Assembly: GCF_001399675.1 (NCBI RefSeq)
Contig: NZ_LJCO01000054.1
Span: 37,305-101,304, forward strand
Length of the DNA stretch: 64,000 bases
DNA from: Paenalicyclobacillus ferrooxydans
Lineage (GTDB): Bacteria; Bacillota; Bacilli; Alicyclobacillales; Alicyclobacillaceae
Direction: 5' to 3'
Position numbers and translations under genes: made by a program. Shown here piece after piece: positions 1 through 9,992 of the stretch (positions within the stretch are counted from its first letter, which is position 1; each line of letters begins with the position of its first letter). The notes under the pieces were generated by a model, which saw nothing but the letters and a program-made list of their open reading frames with translations, was not told where the DNA came from and searched no databases.

Positions 1-810
1 ATTCTGCTCATCATCATCGCAGGAATCACACTCCGGGCCAAGGCGCGGACTGCGTCGTGGCCTGAGCGCGTCATTATGGACGTGCAGAGTACCATCAGCG
101 GCTGGGTCTATCGCCCAGTTAGCCAACTCACCGGGGTTCTAGGGGACATCCAAAACCTCCACGAAATGTACGTGGAGAATGCTCGACTGAAGACCGAAAT
201 GCAGAACTACAGTGAGTTGAGGGCAAAACTTGCAGATGTTCAAGCCGAGAACTCCCGGTTAAATACCATGCTGCAATTTAAACAGTCTGCCAATTCGTCA
301 TGGAACCTTGTTCCAGCGCACATTGTCGGACGTGAACCTGCAGAGTGGGGAAGCCAATTGACGATTGACGTTGGATTGGCAGATGGCATCCAGCCGAACA
401 TGGCGGTCATCGCTGGAGACGGAAGTCTGGTTGGACGTGTTGCAGAAGCATCCTCGCACAGCGCGAAAGTGGTTCTGATTACGGATACTCAAGTTGGGGA
501 CGGGGTCAGTGCCCTGGTGCAAAACGGCTCTTCACAACCTCCGTTTGGAGTTGTTGTGGGGTCATCAACAGCTAGAAATCAGCTTGATTTGACCTTCTTG
601 TCGCCGATTGCGCAAATTTCACCGGGTCAAACAGTGGTGACGTCCGGCCTGAGTAATATTTTCCCGAAAGGCATCATTATCGGTAAGGTGGTCAACGTTA
701 CGCAAGGAGTCCAAGGATTAACAAGGTCCGCAACCGTCGCTCCGGCAGCGAACTTTGACTATCTGGAGGACGTTTTTGTGGTGAAAGTAAAGGGGCAGTC
801 TGGCCAATGA
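1..810 (+). CDS. mreC: Rod shape-determining protein MreC (5' end outside window)
   Basis: The open frame runs from the first base, so the true start lies upstream of the window. The first visible residues (ILLIIIAGITL) form the end of the single N-terminal membrane anchor. A coiled coil rich in Leu/Glu/Lys follows (about 30 to 75 residues further on), then the extracytoplasmic beta-domain with Gly-rich segments such as GDGSLVGRV. About 269 residues are visible, close to the usual full length. MreC links the MreB cytoskeleton to the wall-elongation machinery. It overlaps mreD by four bases (ATGA) and sits upstream of minCD as in Bacillus. An internal ATG at 76 is not taken as the start because it would remove the membrane anchor. 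Confidence 0.93.
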   Translation: MLLIIIAGITLRAKARTASWPERVIMDVQSTISGWVYRPVSQLTGVLGDIQNLHEMYVENARLKTEMQNYSELRAKLADVQAENSRLNTMLQFKQSANSSWNLVPAHIVGREPAEWGSQLTIDVGLADGIQPNMAVIAGDGSLVGRVAEASSHSAKVVLITDTQVGDGVSALVQNGSSQPPFGVVVGSSTARNQLDLTFLSPIAQISPGQTVVTSGLSNIFPKGIIIGKVVNVTQGVQGLTRSATVAPAANFDYLEDVFVVKVKGQSGQ

Positions 811-1316
811 GGAATCTACTCGCCTTCATTCTGCTCTGGATTGGGTTAACACTGCAAGCCACTGTGCTGCAGATTCCACCTATCTCGTCGGTGCAAGTGA
901 ACCTTGACGTCGTTTTGCTGGTGTTGATTGCGGCCACGAGAGGACCGCGCGTGGCGCTGGTCCTCGGCATCATCATCGGCTTTATCGAGGACGTCAATTA
1001 CGGTGCCTTTATCGGTCTCAATGCCTTCGCCTACGGATTTATCGGCTACTTAGCAGGCACGCTATTAGCCCAACTGATAGCGCGCAGTTTCGTTGTTACC
1101 TTTCTTGTTGGGTTAATGTGCACATTTCTATATGACTGGTTGACTTATGGAATGACGCGGCTGTTTGATGTTTCAACGTATTCATGGAGCGGCGTGATGT
1201 CTGTCAGTTTGGAGCAGATGATGTTGAATGGCGTCTTGTTGCTGATTCTCTATCCATTTGCTCTGCGTTGGTTTCGGACTGAAGAAAAACGACGGTACGA
1301 AACAGCGGATCGCTAA
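807..1316 (+). CDS. mreD: Rod shape-determining protein MreD
   Basis: This 169-residue protein is almost entirely hydrophobic, with about five membrane segments. An example is residues 30 to 55, which include the GIIIGFIEDVNYG stretch typical of MreD. It starts at the ATG overlapping the mreC stop (ATGA), so translational coupling is likely. MreD works with MreC, RodA and a class B penicillin-binding protein in the elongation complex at the membrane. Identification rests on length, membrane topology and the mreC-mreD-minC order. Confidence 0.9.
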   Translation: MRNLLAFILLWIGLTLQATVLQIPPISSVQVNLDVVLLVLIAATRGPRVALVLGIIIGFIEDVNYGAFIGLNAFAYGFIGYLAGTLLAQLIARSFVVTFLVGLMCTFLYDWLTYGMTRLFDVSTYSWSGVMSVSLEQMMLNGVLLLILYPFALRWFRTEEKRRYETADR

Positions 1317-1413
1317 GACATTTTTTGAGTAATTTCGACTAAATGCAGGAGATTTCCTTGACCATCGCGAAGTACTTTTGCCGTATTGTGGCCAGGAGTT
1401 TGGAGGAGACGCA

Positions 1414-2106
1414 GTGGGAAGTCGAATGACAGAACAGAGACAGATAGATCAAAAACCGCCCGTATCTGTAAAGGGCGTTAAGGGTGGTTTGTTATTCGTA
1501 CTGGATGATCACTGTCCTCACGACGAACTGCTGAATCATTTGACGGAAATGTTCCACGGCGAACTGTCCACTCTGTTTTCTGGACCTGAAACAAACGTCT
1601 TCATCGATTACGGCGCTCGTAAGCTGTCGATAGAAGAGACGCGTGACTTGTTGCGCATCTTCATTGACAAAGAGAACTTTATCGTGAAAGAATTTGGCAA
1701 CGAAACACGCGCACGCAACTCGTTGTTCTATCATCACAAGGATAAAATGAGTCAAGTCAAAGAGCATATATACAAGGGAACCGTGAGGGCAGGCCAACAG
1801 CTCCTGTTTGACGGTGACGTGGTAATCATTGGAGATGTCAATCCTGGTGGAGAAGTGGCCGCGACCGGAGACGTATATGTTCTTGGCAGGCTTCGCGGGG
1901 TAGTTCATGCCGGTGTTCAGGGAAATCAAACGGCCATCATCGCAGCTGCGGAATTTTCTCCAATGCAGTTGAAGATTGCCGACTGGGTATCGCGGGCCCC
2001 GGAGCTAGATGGTCAACCTCTCCGAACTTTTATGGAGTTTGCCTATCTTCGCGAGGACGGTATGGCTGTGGATAAGCTGTTGTACGTTCACAGTGTGCGT
2101 AAGTAA
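1414..2106 (+). CDS. minC: Septum site-determining protein MinC
   Basis: MinC inhibits FtsZ polymerisation away from mid-cell and is recruited to the membrane by MinD. The C-terminal half (about residues 110 to 215) has the right-handed beta-helix repeats of the MinC_C fold: GTVRAGQQLLFDGDVVIIGD, then NPGGEVAATGDVYVLGRLRG. The GTG at 1414 is chosen because a TGGAGGAG Shine-Dalgarno sequence lies five bases before it. An in-frame TTG at 1378 would lie upstream of that site. The product is about 230 residues, normal for the family. minD follows after 53 bases. Confidence 0.93.
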   Translation: MGSRMTEQRQIDQKPPVSVKGVKGGLLFVLDDHCPHDELLNHLTEMFHGELSTLFSGPETNVFIDYGARKLSIEETRDLLRIFIDKENFIVKEFGNETRARNSLFYHHKDKMSQVKEHIYKGTVRAGQQLLFDGDVVIIGDVNPGGEVAATGDVYVLGRLRGVVHAGVQGNQTAIIAAAEFSPMQLKIADWVSRAPELDGQPLRTFMEFAYLREDGMAVDKLLYVHSVRK

Positions 2107-2159
2107 AGGGTCAGGTTAACTGAGAGCGGGATCGATTCAGACTTAGGGAGAGATGTTCT

Positions 2160-2957
2160 GTGGGAACTGCCATCGTCATAACCTCGGGAAAAGGAGGCGT
2201 CGGTAAAACCACGTCATCCGCGAACATCGGAACGGCGCTTGCACTGCTGGGAAAGAGCGTGTGCATGATTGACGCTGATATCGGCCTTCGAAACCTGGAT
2301 GTGGTAATGGGACTGGAAAACCGGATCATCTATGACATCGTTGATGTTGCCACCGGTGGTTGCAGACTCGAACAAGCGCTGATTCGAGACAAGCGAGTAG
2401 ATCAGTTGTCTATTTTACCGGCGTCGCAAACCAAGGATAAAACTGCGCTCGATGCGGACAGGGTCCTTGCAATTGTGCAGCAGTTAAAAGAAAAATTTGA
2501 CTTTGTCATCATCGACTCTCCTGCAGGCATTGAGCACGGGTTCAAGGTAGCCACGATTGGTGCTGATGAAGCCATCGTCGTAACAACGCCAGAGACGGCA
2601 GCCGTACGAGACGCAGACCGTGTGATTGGCCTCCTCGAGGGCCAGCAAATTCGTTCGCCGAAACTCGTCATTAACCGTATTCGCCCGAAAATGGTGCGTG
2701 CTGGTGACATGCTCGACATCGATGAAATTGTCCAGGTCTTATCCATTGATTTGCTAGGCATTGTGCCGGACGATGAGACGGTGATTGCCCACAACATCAA
2801 AGGGGAACCGACCGTTCTGAAGCCTGATTCAAAAGCCTCTCTCGCGTACCGAAACATTGCGCGGCGAATTCTTGGGGATTCCGTGCCTCTGATGGTATTG
2901 GATGAAGAACAGGGGTTGTGGGCAAAGGTCCGTAAGCTGTTTGGGAGTCGTGCGTAA
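2160..2957 (+). CDS. minD: Septum site-determining ATPase MinD
   Basis: A ParA/MinD-type ATPase of 265 residues. It has the deviant Walker A motif GKGGVGKTT near residues 10-18, the switch region MIDADIGLRNLDVVMGLENR, and the second motif FVIIDSPAGIEHG. The C-terminus ends in an amphipathic helix (LWAKVRKLFGS) that binds the membrane. The start is GTG, preceded by AGGGAGAG. MinD brings MinC to the membrane and with it selects the division site. A rho-independent terminator about 34 bases past the stop closes the mre-min cluster. Confidence 0.96.
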   Translation: MGTAIVITSGKGGVGKTTSSANIGTALALLGKSVCMIDADIGLRNLDVVMGLENRIIYDIVDVATGGCRLEQALIRDKRVDQLSILPASQTKDKTALDADRVLAIVQQLKEKFDFVIIDSPAGIEHGFKVATIGADEAIVVTTPETAAVRDADRVIGLLEGQQIRSPKLVINRIRPKMVRAGDMLDIDEIVQVLSIDLLGIVPDDETVIAHNIKGEPTVLKPDSKASLAYRNIARRILGDSVPLMVLDEEQGLWAKVRKLFGSRA

Positions 2958-2990
2958 AGGGTTCACGACAGGGTATTAACGCAAGCCTAA

Positions 2991-3026
2991 GGCACATGGA
3001 TGACGAAAATCATCATGTGCCTTTTT
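2991..3026 (+). terminator. Rho-independent terminator after minD
   Basis: GGCACATG(G)ATGA and TCATCATGTGCC pair, with one bulged G, and are followed by a run of five T. It separates mreCD-minCD from the spoIVF genes. Confidence 0.85.
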
Positions 3027-3167
3027 CATGTGCTTTTTTGTTGTAAAGCGAGCTTTCATCCACGGCGGTCCCTCCTATGCATGAATAGTTGTCCACCTTC
3101 GGCATAGACATGTGATAGAGTCATCCGAATATGTCGTGTTGCATGATGGTGCGATTGGGGAGGCGTT

Positions 3168-4340
3168 ATGATGGCAGCCCGCAGATTTAATTGGTCGTTG
3201 TGGCCCCTAAAGCAGGATGGAGGCAACCGGAATGAAGAAGTCCTCGTTCCCTCCGATGATGAACAACCGTTACCGTGGGTTCTCCTTTCCGCTAAGCCCA
3301 AAGAGACGAACAAGGCGGCAGAGCAGTTGTATGCAGCGCAAGATGAACATGCAGCCAGTATGAACGCAGATGGTGTCGTTGGAGAGCGGCGAGGTGTAAA
3401 AAATGCGAGATCAGTCATGCACCCGACGGGAGCAAAATCAATAACGAATGAGGTGCAGGGTGAGAACCGTCCACGGTGGCTGAGTGAACTTGAGTCACCA
3501 TATGGGATTTCTGACGAGGACGGAACCTTAAAGGAGATAGACAGTGTAAACTGGCGTCGAGTGGTCCGAGTGAAACGGCCAAAAGCACGTCGGTTTGTAC
3601 CGCGAACGCGGAATAAGCCTGCAGGCCGAACTGGAGAACCAGTGCACACGGGATTTGGGGAGACCCGGGCTCGCTGGCAAAATGATGACCAGGAGAACAG
3701 ACGGAGACAAAGCCAAGGAACAGGCATCCGAACCAGTGCTGGCGGGAGCTCAGCTGGATCGACATGGATGCTTCAACTTGGAGGGGCGATTGTTCTCGCA
3801 CTGGTCGGTTTATATGCCCACAACGCATCAACTCCCCTTGCGACAAACATTCGAACCGTCTATCAAAAAGCGTTTTCGTCTGATTACACGCAAAGCGCAG
3901 CGCCGGCTATCAGCCAGTTTTTAAAGTCGCATAACATTGCAGTACCTGCGTTTTTGACAAATGCCGGTGCCATGAAGTTACACGTGCCGTTGCAAGGTAC
4001 GATTGCAGAAGATTATTCTTCCACACATCCGCAAATGGCGATCGTGGGTACGCCCGGTGAAGCTGTCCTAGCAGCCGGTTCGGGTACTGTGTCGAGGGTT
4101 GTGAAGCTCCAAAGCGGTATCATGGTTGTCATTGACCACGGTACACTGGGGAACAGCTTTTACTTCGGCCTCGGTACGACCTCAGTGAAGACAGGCGAAT
4201 CGGTCGCGAGTGGTCAAGTCATTGGAAAACTGCCGACGAATTCAAAGAACCCGAAGCTGATGTTCGAGCTTGAGCAGGGGGGCAAGGCAGTCAACCCGCA
4301 TCAGTACATCGTATTTTCATCGACTGCCGGTACAACGTGA
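3168..4340 (+). CDS. spoIVFA: SpoIVFA-like membrane protein with a degenerate M23 (LytM) domain
   Basis: A long, charged, low-complexity cytoplasmic N-terminus (about 200 residues) leads into one membrane segment (MLQLGGAIVLALVGLYA). An M23/LytM fold follows in the last roughly 120 residues. The motif that is normally HFE-K/R-NG in active M23 metallopeptidases reads LMFELEQGGKAVNP here, so a zinc-ligand histidine is gone and the domain should be non-catalytic. In B. subtilis, SpoIVFA anchors and restrains SpoIVFB in the outer forespore membrane. The next gene, overlapping this stop, is spoIVFB, which supports the assignment. The N-terminal extension is unusually long for SpoIVFA. Confidence 0.75.
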   Translation: MMAARRFNWSLWPLKQDGGNRNEEVLVPSDDEQPLPWVLLSAKPKETNKAAEQLYAAQDEHAASMNADGVVGERRGVKNARSVMHPTGAKSITNEVQGENRPRWLSELESPYGISDEDGTLKEIDSVNWRRVVRVKRPKARRFVPRTRNKPAGRTGEPVHTGFGETRARWQNDDQENRRRQSQGTGIRTSAGGSSAGSTWMLQLGGAIVLALVGLYAHNASTPLATNIRTVYQKAFSSDYTQSAAPAISQFLKSHNIAVPAFLTNAGAMKLHVPLQGTIAEDYSSTHPQMAIVGTPGEAVLAAGSGTVSRVVKLQSGIMVVIDHGTLGNSFYFGLGTTSVKTGESVASGQVIGKLPTNSKNPKLMFELEQGGKAVNPHQYIVFSSTAGTT

Positions 4341-5245
4341 AAATTGCCTTGACGAGATTTCTCACCCGGTCTAAAGCTTTACCTGGCCTCGGAATCGGAA
4401 AGGTTCGCCTTCATCCACTGTTCGTCATTGTGGTTCTGGTGTCCGTGGGACTCGGAATGTGGCGTGATGCAGTGGTTTTGTTCGCTCTCGTATCTCTTCA
4501 TGAGTTAGGGCACGCTGCGGTTGCAAATCAGTTGGGATATCAGATTGAGGAAGTCAGTTTGCTGCCGTTTGGCGGTGTTGCAAAGCTGTCTTACGGAAGC
4601 ATTGGTTTTCGGCCCAAGCATGAAGCCTATATCGCCATTGCAGGGCCGTTTGTGAATCTCGTGATGGTGGGATTGGCATGGTTCTGCGAAGTAGTCTCAC
4701 TCTGGCCGCGAGATTTCGTAGTCATGGTGATTCAGCTGAATGTGTGGATTGCAGTGTTTAATCTCCTGCCTGGACTCCCTCTCGATGGAGGTCGGATCCT
4801 GCGTGCAGCCCGGGCTCGGAGTATTGGGTTTGCAGCTGCGACGAGGGAGGCGTATCGAATGGGACTGGTGCTGGCAGGTCTGCTGCTCGTTGTTGGTGCA
4901 TCATCCTTATGGGCCGGATACCCCCATCTGGGTGCGCTGTTGCTCGGAGGATTCTTACTGGTCAGCGCCATCACGGGACGGCGGGAGATAAGCACGGAAA
5001 CCATCCGGTTTCTCGATGCGAAACGGAGACGCCACGACAGATCACCGGAAGTCGTGCGTGCGTTCGCGGCTCCACTTGACGCCACCGTACGCGATGTGGT
5101 GAGGCAATTTGCACCGGATCGCTATCATATGGTTTACGTTCGAAACAGTGAAGGAGCGGTCGTTACCATCCTCGAAGAGGACGAACTCTTAGATGAGGTC
5201 TTTGCAGGGCACTTGTTGTCGACACTGCGGTCTATTGTCGAGTAG
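4337..5245 (+). CDS. spoIVFB: Stage IV sporulation intramembrane metalloprotease SpoIVFB
   Basis: An M50/site-2-protease family member of 302 residues. The zinc motif HELGH is at residues 55-59 inside a membrane helix. The second motif NLLPGLPLDGGR, about 90 residues on, supplies the Asp ligand. SpoIVFB cleaves pro-sigma K in the mother cell after SpoIVB signalling; spoIVB is also in this window. The GTG start overlaps the previous stop (GTGA), so it is likely co-translated with the SpoIVFA-like gene. A hydrophilic C-terminal domain follows the membrane core. Confidence 0.92.
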   Translation: MKIALTRFLTRSKALPGLGIGKVRLHPLFVIVVLVSVGLGMWRDAVVLFALVSLHELGHAAVANQLGYQIEEVSLLPFGGVAKLSYGSIGFRPKHEAYIAIAGPFVNLVMVGLAWFCEVVSLWPRDFVVMVIQLNVWIAVFNLLPGLPLDGGRILRAARARSIGFAAATREAYRMGLVLAGLLLVVGASSLWAGYPHLGALLLGGFLLVSAITGRREISTETIRFLDAKRRRHDRSPEVVRAFAAPLDATVRDVVRQFAPDRYHMVYVRNSEGAVVTILEEDELLDEVFAGHLLSTLRSIVE

Positions 5246-5296
5246 ATGCACACTACGGACGAGTTGCGGCTTCCTGGCAATCACATGTTTCTGTGG

Positions 5297-5326
5297 TTGA
5301 GTCTTGAGCAGACCCTATGCTATACT
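5297..5326 (+). promoter_or_regulatory. Sigma-A-like promoter of the L21 operon
   Basis: TTGAGT and TATACT are separated by 18 bases, about 115 bases upstream of rplU. Transcription from here would include the structured L21 leader. Confidence 0.7.
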
Positions 5327-5335
5327 TGGGGCAGT

Positions 5336-5442
5336 GTGCACATAGGGTGCACATTTTGCCGCATGAAGCGAGGCGACCGATTGCGGTCGAAAGTCTCGAT
5401 TGAGCGCCTGTTTCAGCGAGTCTACTTGAGGGAGTTGCACGA
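5336..5442 (+). promoter_or_regulatory. Ribosomal protein L21 leader RNA (probable)
   Basis: The untranslated stretch between the promoter and rplU begins with a GTGCAC-ATAGG-GTGCAC hairpin. Further self-complementary segments follow, for example GCGACCGATTGCGGTCG around 5372-5388. Firmicutes rplU operons carry a conserved L21 leader at this position that is thought to mediate autoregulation. The assignment rests on position and visible hairpins, not on a covariance-model match. Confidence 0.6.
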
Positions 5443-5754
5443 ATGTACGCAATCGTAGAAACCGGTGGCAAGCAATACAAAGTCACACCGGGAGACACCA
5501 TTTATGTCGAGAAGTTAGAAGCAGCTGTCGGTGACAGTGTAGTTCTGGACAAGGTCTACTTTGTCAGTGCCGATGATGGCGTGAAGGTAGGGGCACCGAC
5601 CTTAGCTGGAGCGAAGGTTACTGCGAAAGTGGTCGATCACGGCCGCGGCAAGAAGATCATCGTCTTCAAGTACAAATCCAAAAAGAACTACCACAAGAAG
5701 CAGGGACACCGTCAACCGTTTACGAAGCTTCAGATTGAAAACATCGAAGCGTAA
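5443..5754 (+). CDS. rplU: 50S ribosomal protein L21
   Basis: 103 residues starting [14 protein letters not shown], the invariant L21 N-terminus. It contains the Lys-rich [18 protein letters not shown] block that contacts 23S rRNA. Length and sequence are standard. It is the first gene of the rplU-prp-rpmA operon, with its own promoter and leader upstream. Confidence 0.98.
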   Translation: MYAIVETGGKQYKVTPGDTIYVEKLEAAVGDSVVLDKVYFVSADDGVKVGAPTLAGAKVTAKVVDHGRGKKIIVFKYKSKKNYHKKQGHRQPFTKLQIENIEA

Positions 5755-5759
5755 TTTGG

Positions 5760-6098
5760 GTGTCGCCCATGATACGGTTTACAGTATGCCAGTCTGGCGA
5801 TAATATCCTTGAGTTTACTGTGACAGGACATTCAGGATATGGCGAGGCAGGTACAGACATTGTATGTGCGGGCGTCAGCGCCTTGGTATACAATGCAGTG
5901 AACAGCTGTGAGGCATTGCTTGGCATTGAACTAGATGCCTCGGATACAAAGGATAGGCTGTATTGCCAGGTCCCGAGAGCCTATCGTTCTGATGCAAATG
6001 TACAACTTTTACTGCACAGTTTGCAGTTTGGCATCGAACAGATGGCCGAGTCGTATCCGAAGCACGTGAAGGTAAAGTACAGACAGGAAATGGAGTGA
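5760..6098 (+). CDS. prp: Ribosomal-processing cysteine protease Prp
   Basis: A small protein (109-112 residues) with the Prp signature [19 protein letters not shown], in which His and Cys form the catalytic pair. In Firmicutes, Prp removes a short N-terminal extension from L27 before it can join the ribosome. Its gene lies between rplU and rpmA as usual, and the L27 in this window carries such an extension. The GTG at 5760 or the ATG at 5769 could be the start; MIRFTV from 5769 matches other Prp N-termini better. Confidence 0.92.
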   Translation: MSPMIRFTVCQSGDNILEFTVTGHSGYGEAGTDIVCAGVSALVYNAVNSCEALLGIELDASDTKDRLYCQVPRAYRSDANVQLLLHSLQFGIEQMAESYPKHVKVKYRQEME

Positions 6099-6103
6099 AC
6101 GGC

Positions 6104-6406
6104 ATGTTGCAATTTAATCTGCAGCGTTTTGCGCATAAGAAAGGCGTGTCCAGTACTCGCAACGGTCGCGACAGCGAATCGAAGCGCCTTGGCGTGAAGC
6201 GTTTTGATGGACAGCTCGTTACAGCAGGAAGCATCCTCGTCAGACAGCGCGGCACGAAAATTCACCCGGGGACCAATGTTGGTCTTGGCAAGGATGACAC
6301 CTTGTTCGCTAAGGTTGAGGGCCATGTGAAGTTCGAGCGTCTCGGCCGTGACAAAAAGCGCGTCAGCGTCTATCCTGTTGACGAAGCGGTCACCCTGCAA
6401 GCGTAA
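6104..6406 (+). CDS. rpmA: 50S ribosomal protein L27 with cleavable N-terminal extension
   Basis: L27 lies near the peptidyl transferase centre. The start is taken at the ATG at 6104, eight bases after GGAG, rather than the GTG at 6095. The protein then begins [14 protein letters not shown]. The part before AHKKG is the extension removed by Prp in Firmicutes, with cleavage expected after the Phe. The rest ([20 protein letters not shown] and onward) is standard L27; about 100 residues. A terminator follows. Confidence 0.97.
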   Translation: MLQFNLQRFAHKKGVSSTRNGRDSESKRLGVKRFDGQLVTAGSILVRQRGTKIHPGTNVGLGKDDTLFAKVEGHVKFERLGRDKKRVSVYPVDEAVTLQA

Positions 6407-6425
6407 GCAAAGAGAGATCGGATAA

Positions 6426-6454
6426 GGGGCCTGGCAGATGCCGGGTCCCTTTTT
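6426..6454 (+). terminator. Rho-independent terminator after rpmA
   Basis: A ten-base-pair stem (GGGGCCTGGC / GCCGGGTCCC, with two G-T pairs), a four-base loop AGAT, then five T. Confidence 0.9.
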
Positions 6455-6478
6455 ACCAATCTGGGAGGAGCAAACGGC

Positions 6479-7045
6479 GTGACGGAGTCTTCATGGACAG
6501 CGTTTCAGTTGCATCGCCATGACCTGCAGAATTACATGCAGCTCGTCAAGGCGTACCTTCAGTTGGGGAAACCGGAGAAAGCTTTGGATGCAGCCAACCA
6601 GTGTGCAGGCTGGCTGACTTCTTTGTCGCGGCTGCAGAGTCAGCTGAGTGAGGATGCTGGTGGAGCAAGGTTGCTCTGGACCGCAGCAACGTGTTCCCAT
6701 CTCCGCGTAAGCTTGTTGAATTTTTCGCCTGTCCTTGACGTATCTCCGTTATGCGAAGGAATTGCATGGCTTGAGCAACAGGCCGCGGTACACAATAGCA
6801 AATACATAAACGCAAAACTTACCCATCTGCCATCGAACAGGACGGAAGAGCCGTTGTCGAACCCTGCACATCCGTTGAGTGATGATGCAGAAACGGCAGA
6901 CCATGCAAAGTGGCAAATTCTGATTGACGGACCAGACCTTGATGAGTGGTGGTCTCCCAGTTTGGCAGCTAACGTTTTGCAAGGCGTCGTGGTGACCGCG
7001 GAAATCAAAACGAAGATGATCCATCAGGGGCACACCAACGGATAA
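6479..7045 (+). CDS. spo0B: Sporulation initiation phosphotransferase Spo0B-like protein
   Basis: The N-terminus carries the Spo0B/sensor-kinase helical hairpin motif LHRHDLQNYMQLVKAYLQLG, with His14 as the likely phospho-acceptor. The remaining roughly 150 residues are poorly conserved, as is usual for Spo0B. In B. subtilis, Spo0B relays phosphate from Spo0F to Spo0A, and its gene lies between rpmA and obg exactly as here. The GTG start has a good GGGAGGAG site. spo0A, the final acceptor, is also in this window. Position supports the call as much as sequence does. Confidence 0.82.
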   Translation: MTESSWTAFQLHRHDLQNYMQLVKAYLQLGKPEKALDAANQCAGWLTSLSRLQSQLSEDAGGARLLWTAATCSHLRVSLLNFSPVLDVSPLCEGIAWLEQQAAVHNSKYINAKLTHLPSNRTEEPLSNPAHPLSDDAETADHAKWQILIDGPDLDEWWSPSLAANVLQGVVVTAEIKTKMIHQGHTNG

Positions 7046-7050
7046 CATAG

Positions 7051-8770
<1,720 letters not shown>

Positions 8771-8772
8771 TG

Positions 8773-8800
8773 ACATTGTAGAACACACATTGTAGAACAC
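8773..8800 (+). repeat. Tandem 14-bp duplication
   Basis: ACATTGTAGAACAC occurs twice with no gap, just after the JAMM gene and before the terminator. It looks like a simple slippage duplication. Confidence 0.8.
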
Positions 8801-8806
8801 ATCTGA

Positions 8807-8850
8807 AACACCCTGCGCTACCTGTCAACGGGACGCGAGGGTGTTTTTTT
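8807..8850 (+). terminator. Rho-independent terminator before the comG operon
   Basis: AACACCCTGCG pairs with CGCGAGGGTGTT across a loop of about 16 bases and is followed by seven T. Confidence 0.85.
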
Positions 8851-8963
8851 GTATCTCCGCCTTCAAATCTTGAAAAGTTCCCCAAAAGAAGACGGAACCT
8901 GATGTATGGAAAACAGGCCGCGATACCCGCATCTAGAACTCTCCTAGCAAAGGAGGGATATCG

Positions 8964-9992
8964 GTGGAAGAGCTGTCGGTTGGGTTGATTCTGCAGCAAG
9001 TACTTAACGAAGCACTCGACAAAGAGTGCTCCGACGTGCACATCTTCACGGTTGGCGAAGAATTGGTCGTGCAATTTCGAGTTGGCAGCGGGCTCGTGCA
9101 GGTTTTGCGTTTGCCGAGCCAGGGACCGAGTGTGCTCCGTCGGATCAAGGCATTAGCCAAGATGGATGTCGCGGAAACACGCATACCTCAGGACGGAGCG
9201 TTTCACTGGGAGTCAGAATCACATGAATCCGCAGTGCGTGTGGCTTCGCTTCCAACTGTGGATGGCGAGGCGATGGTACTGCGACTCTTGCCTAAGCGCC
9301 GAGGGCAACTCGACTTATCTGCGCTCGGACTGACCCAAAATCAGGCTCAGACGGTTGGGCATCTGCTCGGTTCCGAAGCAGGATTGCTCCTCGTGGCCGG
9401 TCCAACCTCGTCCGGAAAGACCACCACGTTGTACGCCATGATGGAGCAATTGGTCCGTCTGGGACGGCGCGTCATTAGTATCGAGGATCCAGTCGAACGT
9501 GTCCTCGAGGACTGCCACCAATTGCAGGTGCGAGAGAGAATTGGCGTTACGTTTGACGTTGGACTGCGAGCCGCGCTGCGTCAGGACCCGGATGTCATTA
9601 TGGTTGGAGAGATTCGTGACGATGTGACGGCAAGAACCGCGTTGAGAGCAGCTCTGACCGGGCACTTGGTGTTGAGCACAACACACGCGCGCGATCTCGT
9701 TGGAGCAGTGGCTCGCCTCGTCGATCTCGGACTGGACCGCGCTCTTGTGAGTGAAGCGCTAACTGCTGTGATAGTACAAAACCTGGAGCTGCGCAGCAGG
9801 AGTTTTGACCAACCGGCCGCTCAGACTGCAGCGATGTCTTCAAGTGACATACCGGTAGAGAAAGTTGGCGTCTTTTCGATTCACGCCATGACCCAAGAGC
9901 TTTCGATGCTGCTTGCATCGGACTTGAGTTGGCCGTTAGTCCGTAAGCAGTTGGCTCAGTGGGTAAGGGGACATCAATATGTGGTCTCATGA
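8964..9992 (+). CDS. comGA: Type II/IV secretion ATPase, ComGA-like
   Basis: A GspE/PilB-family ATPase of 342 residues. Walker A GPTSSGKTT is at 146-153, the Asp box is IEDPVERVLEDCHQLQV, and the Walker B region is PDVIMVGEIRD. The large N-terminal domain of PilB is missing, as is typical for competence ComGA. It should power assembly of the DNA-uptake pseudopilus at the inner face of the membrane. The GTG start follows AAAGGAGG. It is the first gene of a seven-gene operon with an integral membrane platform protein and pseudopilins. Confidence 0.9.
   Translation: MEELSVGLILQQVLNEALDKECSDVHIFTVGEELVVQFRVGSGLVQVLRLPSQGPSVLRRIKALAKMDVAETRIPQDGAFHWESESHESAVRVASLPTVDGEAMVLRLLPKRRGQLDLSALGLTQNQAQTVGHLLGSEAGLLLVAGPTSSGKTTTLYAMMEQLVRLGRRVISIEDPVERVLEDCHQLQVRERIGVTFDVGLRAALRQDPDVIMVGEIRDDVTARTALRAALTGHLVLSTTHARDLVGAVARLVDLGLDRALVSEALTAVIVQNLELRSRSFDQPAAQTAAMSSSDIPVEKVGVFSIHAMTQELSMLLASDLSWPLVRKQLAQWVRGHQYVVS

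Noticed and set aside
3168..4340. Active M23 peptidoglycan hydrolase
   Set aside because: The zinc-binding HxH-type motif is lost (LMFELEQGG), and the neighbour spoIVFB points to a SpoIVFA role.
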